This document shows positions 1-7,594 of a stretch of DNA of 10,631 nucleotides, in pieces. The first letter of the stretch is position 1. Every line of letters begins with the position of its first letter. Below the pieces are notes generated by a model that saw nothing but the letters and a program-made list of their open reading frames with translations, searched no databases and was not told the origin of the DNA. Location of the stretch: the NCBI GenBank assembly GCA_023299895.1, contig JALZWI010000264.1, positions 1 to 10,631 of the forward strand, read 5' to 3'. A program made the translations under genes and the position numbers. This stretch comes from Arenicella sp. (GTDB lineage: Bacteria > Pseudomonadota > Gammaproteobacteria > Arenicellales > Arenicellaceae).

Positions 1-1
1 A

Positions 2-553
2 ACGAGCGATGATGAAGACGGTGAGCAAGGCGAAGCAGTCGCGATCTCGGCCGACGAAGTCGCACAAATGATTGGTGATGCGCAAGAAGTCGTTATTGTA
101 CCTGGTTATGGTATGGCTGTTGCCAATGCCCAACACCCAGTTTCTGACTTAACTAAAATGTTGAAAGACAAAGGCATTAATGTACGTTTCGCGATTCACC
201 CTGTGGCAGGACGTATGCCTGGTCATATGAACGTGTTACTCGCCGAAGCAAACGTGCCTTACGATTTAGTTCTGGAAATGGACGAGATCAATGACGAGCT
301 AGGTGATGTTGATGTAGTCATCGTCATCGGCGCTAACGATATTGTGAATCCAGCTGCCTTAGAAAATCCAAACAGCCCAATTGCTGGCATGCCAGTATTG
401 GAAGTGTGGAATGCTAAAACTGTGATCGTGTCAAAACGTAGCATGGCGACTGGTTATGCAGGCGTTGAAAATCCATTGTTCTTTAAAGAAAATACTCGTA
501 TGTTGTTTGGTGACGCCAAAGACAGTGTTGATGCTATTAGGGGGGCTTTATAA
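2..553 (+). CDS. pntB: NAD(P) transhydrogenase subunit beta, C-terminal part
   Basis: PntB is the membrane subunit of the proton-translocating transhydrogenase, which uses the proton motive force to reduce NADP+ with NADH. The reading frame is open from base 2 with no start, so the gene begins before the window and only its last 183 codons are here. They correspond to the cytoplasmic NADP(H)-binding domain III. Visible family motifs, in order, are the [13 protein letters not shown] nucleotide-binding loop, [47 protein letters not shown] and a closing [10 protein letters not shown]. An acidic stretch precedes the first motif and is the usual linker from the membrane domain. A pntA gene would be expected just upstream, outside the window. 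The gene ends at TAA and is followed 22 bases later by an intrinsic terminator, so it closes its operon. Nothing looks broken. Confidence 0.96.
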   Translation, partial: TSDDEDGEQGEAVAISADEVAQMIGDAQEVVIVPGYGMAVANAQHPVSDLTKMLKDKGINVRFAIHPVAGRMPGHMNVLLAEANVPYDLVLEMDEINDELGDVDVVIVIGANDIVNPAALENPNSPIAGMPVLEVWNAKTVIVSKRSMATGYAGVENPLFFKENTRMLFGDAKDSVDAIRGAL

Positions 554-575
554 GCTCTGCTTATAAATTGTTCTT

Positions 576-604
576 AAAAAAGCCGCTATAAAGCGGCTTT
601 TTTT
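576..604 (+). terminator. Intrinsic terminator after pntB
   Basis: AGCCGCT at 581-587 pairs perfectly with AGCGGCT at 592-598 around a four-base loop. The A run before the stem and the T run after it extend the helix and give the U tract. The A run on the left means it could also work, less well, on the minus strand. Confidence 0.88.
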
Positions 605-780
605 ATGTCTATGCCATGTGCGGTTATGTACAGGATGTGCGGTACGACGTAGGTGTATGGATGCACAAGAGCGGCGTCTCTCAGAATGCCTCGACTTAAA
701 TTCAGATAAAGTAACGCCTGAAGCAGTTACCGAGTAGCAATGACTGTGTTTTGTGTTCCGGTTTTCGTTTTAGATTGCCT
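605..780. other. Non-coding gap, left half: short repeats only
   Basis: I see no credible gene here. Two features are visible. ATGTGCGGT occurs twice, at 616-624 and 635-643. A small hairpin, GTAAC at 711-715 with GTTAC at 726-730, has a possible GC/GC extension. This half may belong to the hairpin-rich element that follows, but the link is only suggested by adjacency. Confidence 0.4.
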
Positions 781-1027
781 CTCGGCAACTGCTCCTGGGT
801 TGCTCTAATAAGCTACATCCATGTAGCGATCGCCGAGGCGAGCATTCATTTCTTTTGCTCGCGCAAAAGAAACCGAATCAAAGAAAACACGCCCTAGTCG
901 TCACTACCTATCAAGCGCTCTGCTATTCCATTCAATACGGGTCGTCACAAGTATGCGTCCTTGCATACGTGCGACTAAATTTCATGTCGTGTGAAAATTC
1001 CCCGTATCAAATGAAATCACGCTTGAT
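781..1027. other. Multi-hairpin intergenic element (putative structured repeat or RNA)
   Basis: This non-coding stretch contains several nested inverted repeats. (1) CTCGGC 781-786 with GCCGAG 832-837 encloses a perfect hairpin, GCTACAT 812-818 with ATGTAGC 821-827. (2) TTTCTTTTGC 849-858 pairs perfectly with GCAAAAGAAA 863-872. (3) An outer stem, ATCAAGCG 910-917 with CGCTTGAT 1020-1027, continues after an internal loop as ATACGGG 935-941 with CCCGTAT 1001-1007. It encloses two further hairpins: 942-974 (GTATGC 951-956 with GCATAC 963-968, extended by CAC/GTG and TCG/CGA) and 978-999 (AATTTCA with TGAAAATT, one bulge). Part 3 would fold as a three-way junction. From memory, the TTTCTTTTGC / CAAAGAAAA text resembles intergenic elements found in many copies in gammaproteobacterial genomes; I cannot confirm that here. 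Strand and transcription are unknown. A reading frame at 855-1046 crosses it but looks accidental. Confidence 0.6.
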
Positions 1028-1078
1028 GCTCCTCAATGGGATCTAAAAAAACACAAACCTAAATAGGCGTATTCCAAG

Positions 1079-1107
1079 TTAAATTTAAGCACAACATCAG
1101 GTAAAAT
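1079..1107 (+). promoter_or_regulatory. Possible dusA promoter
   Basis: TTAAAT at 1079-1084 and TAAAAT at 1102-1107 are 17 bases apart, a normal sigma-70 spacing. The -10 matches consensus at five of six positions, the -35 at only three. If real, the transcript would start about 1114-1116, at or next to the GTG start codon, giving a leaderless or nearly leaderless mRNA. This is a by-eye call in AT-rich DNA. Confidence 0.28.
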
Positions 1108-1115
1108 CCGATCCC

Positions 1116-2096
1116 GTGAACACGACTAAAAAAATAAACCGAACGTTCTGCGTTGCCCCGATGCTTGATTGCACCGATAGGCATGATCGCTACCTGTTGC
1201 GTTTAATCTCGCAGCACTCTGTGCTCTATACAGAAATGATCACCACGGGAGCCTTGTTATTCGGTGATACGCCAAAGTTTTTAGACTTCAATAAAATTGA
1301 GCAGCCAGTTGCTTTGCAGCTTGGTGGCAGTGAGCCTGATGCAATGACTCAGTGTGCTGAACTTGCACAAAAGTGGGGCTATGACGAGGTCAATATCAAT
1401 GTGGGCTGCCCAAGTGATCGGGTTCAGTCTGGTAGTTTTGGTGCTTGTTTGATGAATTCGCCGGAATTGGTCGCGCAGAATGTTAAGCAAATGCAGGCGG
1501 CGGTGGATATTCCCGTGACCATTAAGTCGCGTATTGGAGTGGATGATCAAGTACCCAGACAAGCACTTTGGGAGCTGGTCGACGCGAGTGCTAATGTGGG
1601 TTGTACGGTATTTTTGATTCATGCTCGTATGGCTTGGCTTAAGGGCTTAAGCCCGAAAGACAATCGCACCGTTCCGCCTTTGGATTACGATTTAGTGTAC
1701 GAGCTTAAGCAAGACTTCCCAGAGTTGGAAATTATTATTAATGGCGGTATTAACACGCTAGAAGAGTGCCAACAACATCTGGGCCAAGTGGATGGCGTGA
1801 TGATGGGACGAGAGGCTTATTCAAACCCATATTTATTGAGTCGAGTTGATGCTGAGCTGTATGACGATGACTCGCCGAGTAAGTCACGTGAACAAGTATT
1901 AGAGGCGTATATAGAGTACGCAGATGCTCAGATAGCTAAAGGCTGCCGTTTGAATCATTTGTCGCGACATGTGGTTGGGCTGTATCATGGTGAGCCGCGT
2001 TCGCGTTTATGGCGTCGTCATATAAGTGAGCATGCCCATCTGATCGGCGCTGATACGCATGTTTTGACGGATGCCTATCAAGCAATGTTGGCTTAG
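1116..2096 (+). CDS. dusA: tRNA-dihydrouridine synthase A
   Basis: This is an FMN-dependent enzyme that reduces uridine to dihydrouridine in the tRNA D-loop (U20/U20a for the DusA type), using NADPH. The 326 residues match the usual DusA length. Visible motifs are APMLDCTDRH (14-23), YTEMITTGA (38-46), PVALQLGG (64-71), NVGCPSDRV (95-103) with catalytic Cys98, the FMN-contacting lysine in TIKSRIG (about 137), IHAR (168-171), AWLKGLSPKDNR, INGGI (208-212) and GREAY (231-235). The long DusA forms AWLKGLSPK and NVGCPSDRVQ separate it from DusB and DusC. The start is GTG: the upstream frame reaches a stop at 1086-1088, and the next ATG (1161) lies inside the conserved APM motif. There is no strong Shine-Dalgarno, only a CAGG about 14 bases upstream. 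One mild oddity is Cys at residue 18, where this motif usually has Trp (LDWTD). It is probably a single-gene transcript. Confidence 0.95.
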   Translation: MNTTKKINRTFCVAPMLDCTDRHDRYLLRLISQHSVLYTEMITTGALLFGDTPKFLDFNKIEQPVALQLGGSEPDAMTQCAELAQKWGYDEVNINVGCPSDRVQSGSFGACLMNSPELVAQNVKQMQAAVDIPVTIKSRIGVDDQVPRQALWELVDASANVGCTVFLIHARMAWLKGLSPKDNRTVPPLDYDLVYELKQDFPELEIIINGGINTLEECQQHLGQVDGVMMGREAYSNPYLLSRVDAELYDDDSPSKSREQVLEAYIEYADAQIAKGCRLNHLSRHVVGLYHGEPRSRLWRRHISEHAHLIGADTHVLTDAYQAMLA

Positions 2097-2130
2097 GGTC
2101 TGTCAAAAAAGTAACGTTTGCACTAAATTT

Positions 2131-2146
2131 AACGTAAAATTACGTT
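2131..2146. promoter_or_regulatory. AACGTAA palindrome upstream of the AsmA-family gene
   Basis: AACGTAA at 2131-2137 and TTACGTT at 2140-2146 form a perfect 7-base inverted repeat with a 2-base centre, about 85 bases before the gene start. ACGTTTG also repeats directly at 2114-2120 and 2142-2148. A weak promoter pair, TTGTGT at 2146-2151 and TACTTT at 2169-2174 (17 bases apart), would put the palindrome just upstream of a -35. This could be an operator; I do not recognise the regulator. Confidence 0.3.
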
Positions 2147-2229
2147 TGTGTTAAGTATCTGTTTACTCTACTTTGTTAGACTCAAACTAAGAGTAATTAT
2201 TTTGCGGCGAAAGCCAGGCTGGGTGTTGT

Positions 2230-4722
2230 GTGATTGCGATCAAAATTATTAAGTGGTTTTTCGGATTTTTAGTTGGTTTTGCAGTATTGATTTTACTGGC
2301 AATTATTATTGTGCCGCGCGTGTTCGAGCCCAATGACTATCGTGAACAAATTGCCGATCTAGTGCAACAAAAAACCGGGCGAGAGTTACAGTTAAATGGC
2401 GACTTGTCACTGTCTGTTTTTCCTTGGTTAGGCATTCGCACGCAGGGTTTAAGCTTGTCGCAACCAGCTGAGATTGGGGGCGCGATGGTACAAGTCGAAA
2501 CCGCTCAATTACGACTTAAGATAATGCCACTGCTCAGTAAGAGAGTGGAAATCGATACGGTTATTTTAGAGCAACCGCAACTTAAGTTTATCACCCTTGA
2601 AAATGGCATAAACAGTTTAACGGGCCTAACTGATAGTGACGAAGTCGAGCAAGATGATGCTGAGCAAGCGAATCCGGAAGTCGCTTTGGGGCTAGTGATT
2701 CAAGGCGTAGAATTAACGGATGGCAGCTTAGAGTGGGACGACCGTCAAGCAAAACAACGTTACCAAATTAACGATTTACAACTAGTTACCGGCAACCTAA
2801 TCGGTGACTCAATGGCCGACTTGCAATTGTCAGGTACTGTGTTGGATTTATCTGATTCATCAATTGAAGCGCAACCGCTAGCGTTCAGTTTAGAGGGTCA
2901 AGCATTAATAAATACAGATACGTTGTTAGTCGCCGCACAAAACTTAGTGACGCAAGTAGACTACGGCGAGTATCAGTTAGGTGCGAATATTGCTGACATG
3001 GAGTTTGATACCAATAATTCAAAATTGGCAGTGAATGCCTTAAGCCTAGATGTAGAGGCGGCTATTGATGCACAAGCCTTAAAGGCGAATACCAGTATCG
3101 CTAACTTCAATTATGATTTGGAATCATCACAAATAGCGGTTAATGCTATTGGTGTTAATGCTGACGTTGATGGCCAGCCAATTAATTTAACGATACCTAG
3201 TGTCACGGCAAACTTAGATCAGCAAACTGCGTCTATTACTCAAACTAAGTTGAGCTCAGATGATTTGAGGGTTGAAATCAACGACCTCAGCGTTACTAAT
3301 TTTATTGATGACCTTGCTGCTAAAGGCTCATTAGAGGTGCCTAAATTTAATGCAGCGGCTTTAGTGGAGCGTTTTGACGTTGACTACCAGACTGCCGACT
3401 CAAGTGCATTGAACAGCGTTGGCTTAAGTACGTCATTTGTTGCTGGCTTAGATCAAGTTGAGTTATCAGGTATAAACGTTGCTCTTGATGAAACGAGCTT
3501 ATCGGGTAACTTCTCTGCGCGAAACTTTGATCAATTAGCGCTCAATTTTGATTTAGCGTTAGACAGCATTGATCTTGATCGATATTTACCACCTGAAGAC
3601 GAAGCAGATGATGCAAGTGATGACGCAGTTAGTGGTGCTGACGCGCTTGCTGTGCCGATGGCCATGTTCAAAGACTTTAATGCCAACGGCAGCTTTAAGG
3701 CTGATAAGTTCGTTTCTGCTGGAGTCGAATTAACCAATATTGATGTTGATGTGAAATCCACGCCAGGTAGTGTGGCGATTACACCTAAAGCTCAGTTATA
3801 CGACGGCGAAATTGATGGTTCAATGGTCTATACCGAAAAAGACGGTGTTTCACAGCTACATGTTAAAAACAGGGTTGGCATTGTTGATCTCGCCAAATTT
3901 TTAACTGACACTGATGTCACTGATCAGTTAACCGGCTTTGGTTCGGTTGATCTTGACGTTGTCGTAACAGAGCGTGATGGTGTGCAGAGTAACTCTGGTA
4001 CGATTAAATTGTCTGCCAAAGATGGCACAGTGCAAGGCGTCGATATTAAAAACATGATTGAGAAGGCTTATTCTACCTATCAAGCCTTCTCAGGAAAACA
4101 AGACAGTGATGCTGCGCAAGGCGCATCACAGGAAGATGACTCAACTGGCTTTGCTGATTTGTTCGGCACGTTTAATTTAAAAGACTTTAATATTAGCAAT
4201 AATGATTTTCAGATGAACGCACCGTTCTTTCGAATTACTGGAAACGGTAATATCGATTTGTCGGCAGAGAATCTTGACTACACATTGAATGTTGCGATTG
4301 TTGAATCCACGGCGGGCCAAGGTGGAGAATCGGTTGATAAACTAAAAGGCTTAACTTTGCCGATTAGGTTGCACGGCTCATTCGCTGCACCCAGTTATTC
4401 ATTGGATACCAAGGCGCTTTTTAGCTCACTCGCTAAAGCCAAGATAGAAGAAGAAAAATCAAAATTCGTACAGGAGAAATTAGGTATTGAAACTGACGGA
4501 GATGTCTCGACTAAAAGCATACTCAGTGGCTTGCTCAAAAAAGAGCTTGGCGGTGATGATGACGAACCTAGCGCAGACACTGATGTTATTGAAAATAAAG
4601 AAGCAGCCGCTAATTCACCTGACCAGCCGGCCGAACTAACTGAAGAAGAACAAAAAGACAAAGCTGAAGATGATCTTAAGGATGAACTTAAGAACAAGCT
4701 GTTAAATAGTATTTTTAATTAG
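2230..4722 (+). CDS. AsmA family protein
   Basis: This is a large inner-membrane-anchored periplasmic protein of the AsmA group, whose better-known relatives (YhdP, TamB, YdbH) help carry phospholipid between the membranes. A single helix at residues 5-28 (IIKWFFGFLVGFAVLILLA...) is followed by the typical N-terminal block, VPRVFEPNDYR, then a QKTGRELQLNGDLSL segment and FPWLGIRTQGLSLS. The middle is a long, repetitive, beta-rich region (roughly 60-550). A C-terminal AsmA_2-like block runs about 550-720, with LTGFGSVDLDVVV, KDGTVQGVDIKNMIEKAY, FRITGNGNIDLS and LPIRLHGSFAAPSYSLD. The last 90 residues or so are strongly charged (D, E, K) and may be disordered or helical. At 830 residues it is longer than E. 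coli AsmA (617). The start is GTG, placed directly before the membrane helix; the Shine-Dalgarno is poor. The exact AsmA subfamily and cargo cannot be told from sequence, so no symbol is given. Confidence 0.9.
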   Translation: MIAIKIIKWFFGFLVGFAVLILLAIIIVPRVFEPNDYREQIADLVQQKTGRELQLNGDLSLSVFPWLGIRTQGLSLSQPAEIGGAMVQVETAQLRLKIMPLLSKRVEIDTVILEQPQLKFITLENGINSLTGLTDSDEVEQDDAEQANPEVALGLVIQGVELTDGSLEWDDRQAKQRYQINDLQLVTGNLIGDSMADLQLSGTVLDLSDSSIEAQPLAFSLEGQALINTDTLLVAAQNLVTQVDYGEYQLGANIADMEFDTNNSKLAVNALSLDVEAAIDAQALKANTSIANFNYDLESSQIAVNAIGVNADVDGQPINLTIPSVTANLDQQTASITQTKLSSDDLRVEINDLSVTNFIDDLAAKGSLEVPKFNAAALVERFDVDYQTADSSALNSVGLSTSFVAGLDQVELSGINVALDETSLSGNFSARNFDQLALNFDLALDSIDLDRYLPPEDEADDASDDAVSGADALAVPMAMFKDFNANGSFKADKFVSAGVELTNIDVDVKSTPGSVAITPKAQLYDGEIDGSMVYTEKDGVSQLHVKNRVGIVDLAKFLTDTDVTDQLTGFGSVDLDVVVTERDGVQSNSGTIKLSAKDGTVQGVDIKNMIEKAYSTYQAFSGKQDSDAAQGASQEDDSTGFADLFGTFNLKDFNISNNDFQMNAPFFRITGNGNIDLSAENLDYTLNVAIVESTAGQGGESVDKLKGLTLPIRLHGSFAAPSYSLDTKALFSSLAKAKIEEEKSKFVQEKLGIETDGDVSTKSILSGLLKKELGGDDDEPSADTDVIENKEAAANSPDQPAELTEEEQKDKAEDDLKDELKNKLLNSIFN

Positions 4723-4763
4723 TGTTGAGCAGAATTTAAACAGGGCTTTATTAGATTATTTGT

Positions 4764-4791
4764 TTGTTTGATTACCCTAGGAGTGTAAAAT
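4764..4791 (+). promoter_or_regulatory. Possible ilvD promoter
   Basis: TTGTTT at 4764-4769 and TAAAAT at 4786-4791 are 16 bases apart. This fits a sigma-70 promoter starting transcription near 4798, about 35 bases before the ilvD ATG. I see no run of branched-chain codons in a leader peptide and no attenuator hairpin, so classic ilv attenuation is not supported. Confidence 0.3.
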
Positions 4792-4831
4792 CTTGTATTC
4801 AAGAAAACACCTATCGTAATACAAATTGCCA

Positions 4832-6514
4832 ATGTCGGAAAATAAATTGAATAAACACAGCGCCACTATTACCCAGGATAAATCGCAAGGGGGTGGCCAA
4901 GCCATGCTCTATGGTACGGGTCTTAGTACCGAAGATATGGCCAAAGCCCAAGTGGGTATTGTCAGTGTTTGGTGGGAAGGTAATACCTGTAATATGCATT
5001 TAAACGACTTGGCCTTAGAAGTTAAAAAAGGGGTCACGGATGCTGGCTTGGTTGGATTACGGTTTAACACCATCGGTGTTAGTGATGGCACCACCAATGG
5101 CACGACAGGCATGATGTATTCATTGCAGTCGCGCGATATTATTGCTGACTCAATCGAGACCGTAGTCGCTGCACAGTTTTATGATGGCTTAATTGCGATC
5201 CCCGGTTGTGACAAAAATATGCCTGGCACGATCATGGCAATGGGGCGCTTAAACCGACCCTCGATTATGGTCTACGGCGGCTCGATCAAGCCTGGTCATC
5301 ATAATGGCAATAAACTGGATATTATTTCGGCTTTCCAAGCTTATGGACAGTTTATTGTGGAAACGATCACCGATGAAGAGCGTCAACAGATCGTCGAAAA
5401 GTCTTGCCCAGGCGCTGGTGCTTGTGGCGGCATGTACACTGCGAACACCATGGCGAGTGCGATTGAAGCATTAGGCATGAGTCTACCCTACAGTGCATCC
5501 GCACCTGCGGTTGACTTTGAAAAAATCGATGAGTGCCAACGCGCTGGTGCGGCTCTCAAAAAACTCTTAGAACTTGATCTAAAGCCACGTGACATCATGA
5601 CGCGTGAGTCATTTGAAAATGCCATGGTGGTAATTACTGCATTGGGTGGTTCGACCAACGCGGTGCTACATTTGATTGCGATGGCGCGCTCGCTTGAACT
5701 CGATTTAACCTTGGATGACTTTCAATCGGTCAGTGACCGAGTACCGTTTTTAGCCGACCTTAAACCCAGTGGTCAATATGTGATGCAAGACTTGCATAAT
5801 ATTGGTGGCACGCCTGCAGTAATGAAATATCTATTAGATGAAGGCTTATTAAATGGTGACTGCATGACCGTCACGGGTGAAACCTTAGCCGAAAACTTAG
5901 CCGACTTGCCAGGACTAAAAGAAGGTCAAGACATTATTAAACCTGTAACAGAACCGATTAAACGCTCAGGTCACATTCAAATACTCAAAGGTAATCTAGC
6001 GCCGGGTGGTTCGGTTGCTAAAGTCACCGGTAAAGAAGGCGAGAAATTTACTGGCCCGGCCAAGGTGTTTAATGGCGAACAAGATATGATCGCTCAACTT
6101 GAGCAAGGCAATATCGCAAAAGGTGATGTGGTTATTATTCGTTATGAAGGCCCTAAAGGAGGCCCTGGTATGCCAGAGATGTTAAAGCCAACCTCAGCCA
6201 TTATGGGTGCAGGTTTCGGTGACGACGTCGCAATGATCACTGATGGTCGTTTCTCTGGTGGTTCACACGGTTTTATCGTAGGTCACGTGGTACCCGAAGC
6301 ACAAGACGGTGGCCCGATCGCCCTTGTCGAAAACGGCGATATTGTGACACTAGATGCGGTTAATAATACGATTGACGTTGATTTGTCTGACGATGAGCTA
6401 CGCAAGCGTAAAGAAGCATGGCAAGCGCCAGCGCTAAAAGCGACTCGTGGTACACTCTTCAAGTACATTAAAAATGTAAAAGATGCTTCGCTAGGCTGTG
6501 TGACAGACGAGTAA
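4832..6514 (+). CDS. ilvD: Dihydroxy-acid dehydratase
   Basis: IlvD dehydrates 2,3-dihydroxy-isovalerate and 2,3-dihydroxy-3-methylvalerate to the 2-keto acids, the third common step of valine, leucine and isoleucine synthesis. It is a cytoplasmic iron-sulfur enzyme. From the ATG the protein is 560 residues, the shorter IlvD class (E. coli IlvD is 616). The three cluster cysteines are visible: Cys53 in GNTCNMHL, Cys126 in PGCDKNMPG (family signature 1) and Cys198 in [16 protein letters not shown]. Signature 2, [12 protein letters not shown], lies at about 469-480 with the active-site serine region. The frame stays open to a TTG at 4826, but ATG at 4832 is the more natural start; no strong Shine-Dalgarno precedes either. 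No other ilv or leu gene is in the window, so it appears as a stand-alone gene. The related sugar-acid dehydratase Edd is less likely given the close match to IlvD motifs. Confidence 0.95.
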   Translation: MSENKLNKHSATITQDKSQGGGQAMLYGTGLSTEDMAKAQVGIVSVWWEGNTCNMHLNDLALEVKKGVTDAGLVGLRFNTIGVSDGTTNGTTGMMYSLQSRDIIADSIETVVAAQFYDGLIAIPGCDKNMPGTIMAMGRLNRPSIMVYGGSIKPGHHNGNKLDIISAFQAYGQFIVETITDEERQQIVEKSCPGAGACGGMYTANTMASAIEALGMSLPYSASAPAVDFEKIDECQRAGAALKKLLELDLKPRDIMTRESFENAMVVITALGGSTNAVLHLIAMARSLELDLTLDDFQSVSDRVPFLADLKPSGQYVMQDLHNIGGTPAVMKYLLDEGLLNGDCMTVTGETLAENLADLPGLKEGQDIIKPVTEPIKRSGHIQILKGNLAPGGSVAKVTGKEGEKFTGPAKVFNGEQDMIAQLEQGNIAKGDVVIIRYEGPKGGPGMPEMLKPTSAIMGAGFGDDVAMITDGRFSGGSHGFIVGHVVPEAQDGGPIALVENGDIVTLDAVNNTIDVDLSDDELRKRKEAWQAPALKATRGTLFKYIKNVKDASLGCVTDE

Positions 6515-6579
6515 ATGGCAATGATTGGTTGAAATGGGTTAATAATTTAGGTTGGGGTGAACATGATTAAGAGTGTTAG

Positions 6580-7455
6580 ATGCTCAGAAAAAATAATGAT
6601 TTAAGCTGTCCTAAGTGTCACTCCAGTCACGTAGAGATGTCTCGTGCGCATGGTTTGAAAGCCGTCGTTATACGCCTGTTTTCTGTACAGGCGTATCGGT
6701 GCTTATTTTGCTATAAATCTTTTTGGGTTTGGCAGAAGAACTCTCCAGACAGGCCTTGGCTCTTCAATTGGTTAATGTTGTTTGGGCTTTTAGTGATGAT
6801 ACCCCTATGTTATCAGTGGTTGTTTGTGCCAGGAGTTAGTAAAAAGGACAATCAAAATGATCAGGCAGTGACCAATGCGATAAGAACCATAGAACCATTA
6901 GAGTCGGACGGTCAGCGTGACCTCGTTTCAAGCTTAGCCTTTAATCAACCTGACAATGATCTTGAACAAGAGGGTTTTTTTGAAGTATCAAAATTAGAAC
7001 TTGAAGAAAAATTAGCAGAAGCAAAAACCAAGGTGCAAAGTGATAATGCACAAGCTTTGTTACAAGAACAGAGAGTCGCTACGCTAGCGGATATCACTGA
7101 AGAATTGCGCTCTCTACTCAAAGTTGACATCAATTACGCGATAGATACATGGCGACAGGCCTGGCAGTCGGGAGACAGTAAGACCTATCTTAGTTTTTAC
7201 AGTGCTCAGTTTGAACCAGTGGGTGATGTTTCATTAGCCAGTTGGCAAGACAAGCGTAGACTTAGAGTGATGCCGAGCAAACAAATTTCGCTTAACTTTA
7301 GTGATTTTGACGTGGTTCTTGATGAAACTAATCAAAGAGCGACAGTCAGTTTCGATCAAGAATATCAGTCTAACTCTTACAGTGATAAGACTCGCAAACA
7401 ATTAACGCTCGTTAAAGAAAATGAATGGCGTATTGTTTCTGAGGTGAGTCTTTAG
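6580..7455 (+). CDS. Zinc-ribbon membrane protein with NTF2/Cds6-like C-terminal domain
   Basis: No named gene is recognised. The 291-residue protein has three clear parts. An N-terminal zinc ribbon carries CPKC (Cys10, Cys13) and CLFC (Cys41, Cys44). One membrane helix lies at about 60-84 (WLFNWLMLFGLLVMIPLCYQWLF). A glutamate- and lysine-rich, probably coiled linker covers about 130-180. The final domain, about 183-291, has the look of the SnoaL/NTF2-like domain found at the C-terminus of Cds6-type L,D-transpeptidase proteins: AIDTWRQAWQSGDSKTYLSFYS, then FEPVG, a ..W..KRR.R stretch, ATVSFDQEY, YSDKTRKQL and a closing NEWRIVSE. If the helix is N-in, the ribbon is cytoplasmic and the NTF2 domain periplasmic. 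No transpeptidase catalytic domain is present, so an enzymatic role is not implied; ligand binding in the envelope is a guess. The start ATG has AAGAG six bases upstream. It follows ilvD by 65 bases and may be read through from it. Confidence 0.85.
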   Translation: MLRKNNDLSCPKCHSSHVEMSRAHGLKAVVIRLFSVQAYRCLFCYKSFWVWQKNSPDRPWLFNWLMLFGLLVMIPLCYQWLFVPGVSKKDNQNDQAVTNAIRTIEPLESDGQRDLVSSLAFNQPDNDLEQEGFFEVSKLELEEKLAEAKTKVQSDNAQALLQEQRVATLADITEELRSLLKVDINYAIDTWRQAWQSGDSKTYLSFYSAQFEPVGDVSLASWQDKRRLRVMPSKQISLNFSDFDVVLDETNQRATVSFDQEYQSNSYSDKTRKQLTLVKENEWRIVSEVSL

Positions 7456-7456
7456 A

Positions 7457-7548
7457 CTTTTTAAACAAGCACATTGAGCGCTTTTGGGCTCAGGGCTGTT
7501 TGCTTTTTAAACGAGCACGTTGAGCGCTCTTGGGCTCAAGGCTGTTTG
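7457..7548. repeat. Two tandem copies of a 46-base repeat
   Basis: Copies at 7457-7502 and 7503-7548 are identical at 42 of 46 positions. Each begins CTTTTTAAAC and ends GGCTGTTTG. The first copy starts two bases after the stop of the preceding gene, and the array lies between convergent genes. Each copy can form a small hairpin (AAGC/GCTT in copy 1, GAGC/GCTC in copy 2). Related copies occur at 10180-10291 in the same orientation. The array might aid termination or mRNA end formation, but the T run after the stem is short. Confidence 0.9.
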
Positions 7549-7594
7549 CGTTAGGGGTGATTTGAATTGTACGAAGGCTTTAATACACGGGGCT

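Noticed and set aside
910..1027. Cloverleaf-like fold considered as a tRNA
   Set aside because: No anticodon arm of the right size, no T-loop TTCRA motif in position and no acceptor end; the arms are too long and uneven.
855..1046. Open frame of 63 codons inside the hairpin element
   Set aside because: No ribosome site, no recognisable motif, and the DNA is fully accounted for by inverted repeats.
1116..1165. Genomic-island attachment site at the 5' end of dusA
   Set aside because: dusA is a known integration target, but no integrase gene or duplicated dusA start is present in the window.
4832..6514. Phosphogluconate dehydratase (Edd) or a sugar-acid dehydratase instead of IlvD
   Set aside because: The N-terminal GNTCNMHL and [16 protein letters not shown] forms and the 560-residue length fit IlvD better, and no sugar-acid genes are adjacent.
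6563..6604. Thirteen-codon leader frame overlapping the zinc-ribbon gene start
   Set aside because: Its purine-rich stretch is only two bases from the ATG, too close for a good ribosome site, and the peptide has no telling composition.
7457..7548. CRISPR array
   Set aside because: The copies are tandem and contiguous, with no unique spacers, and no cas gene is nearby.
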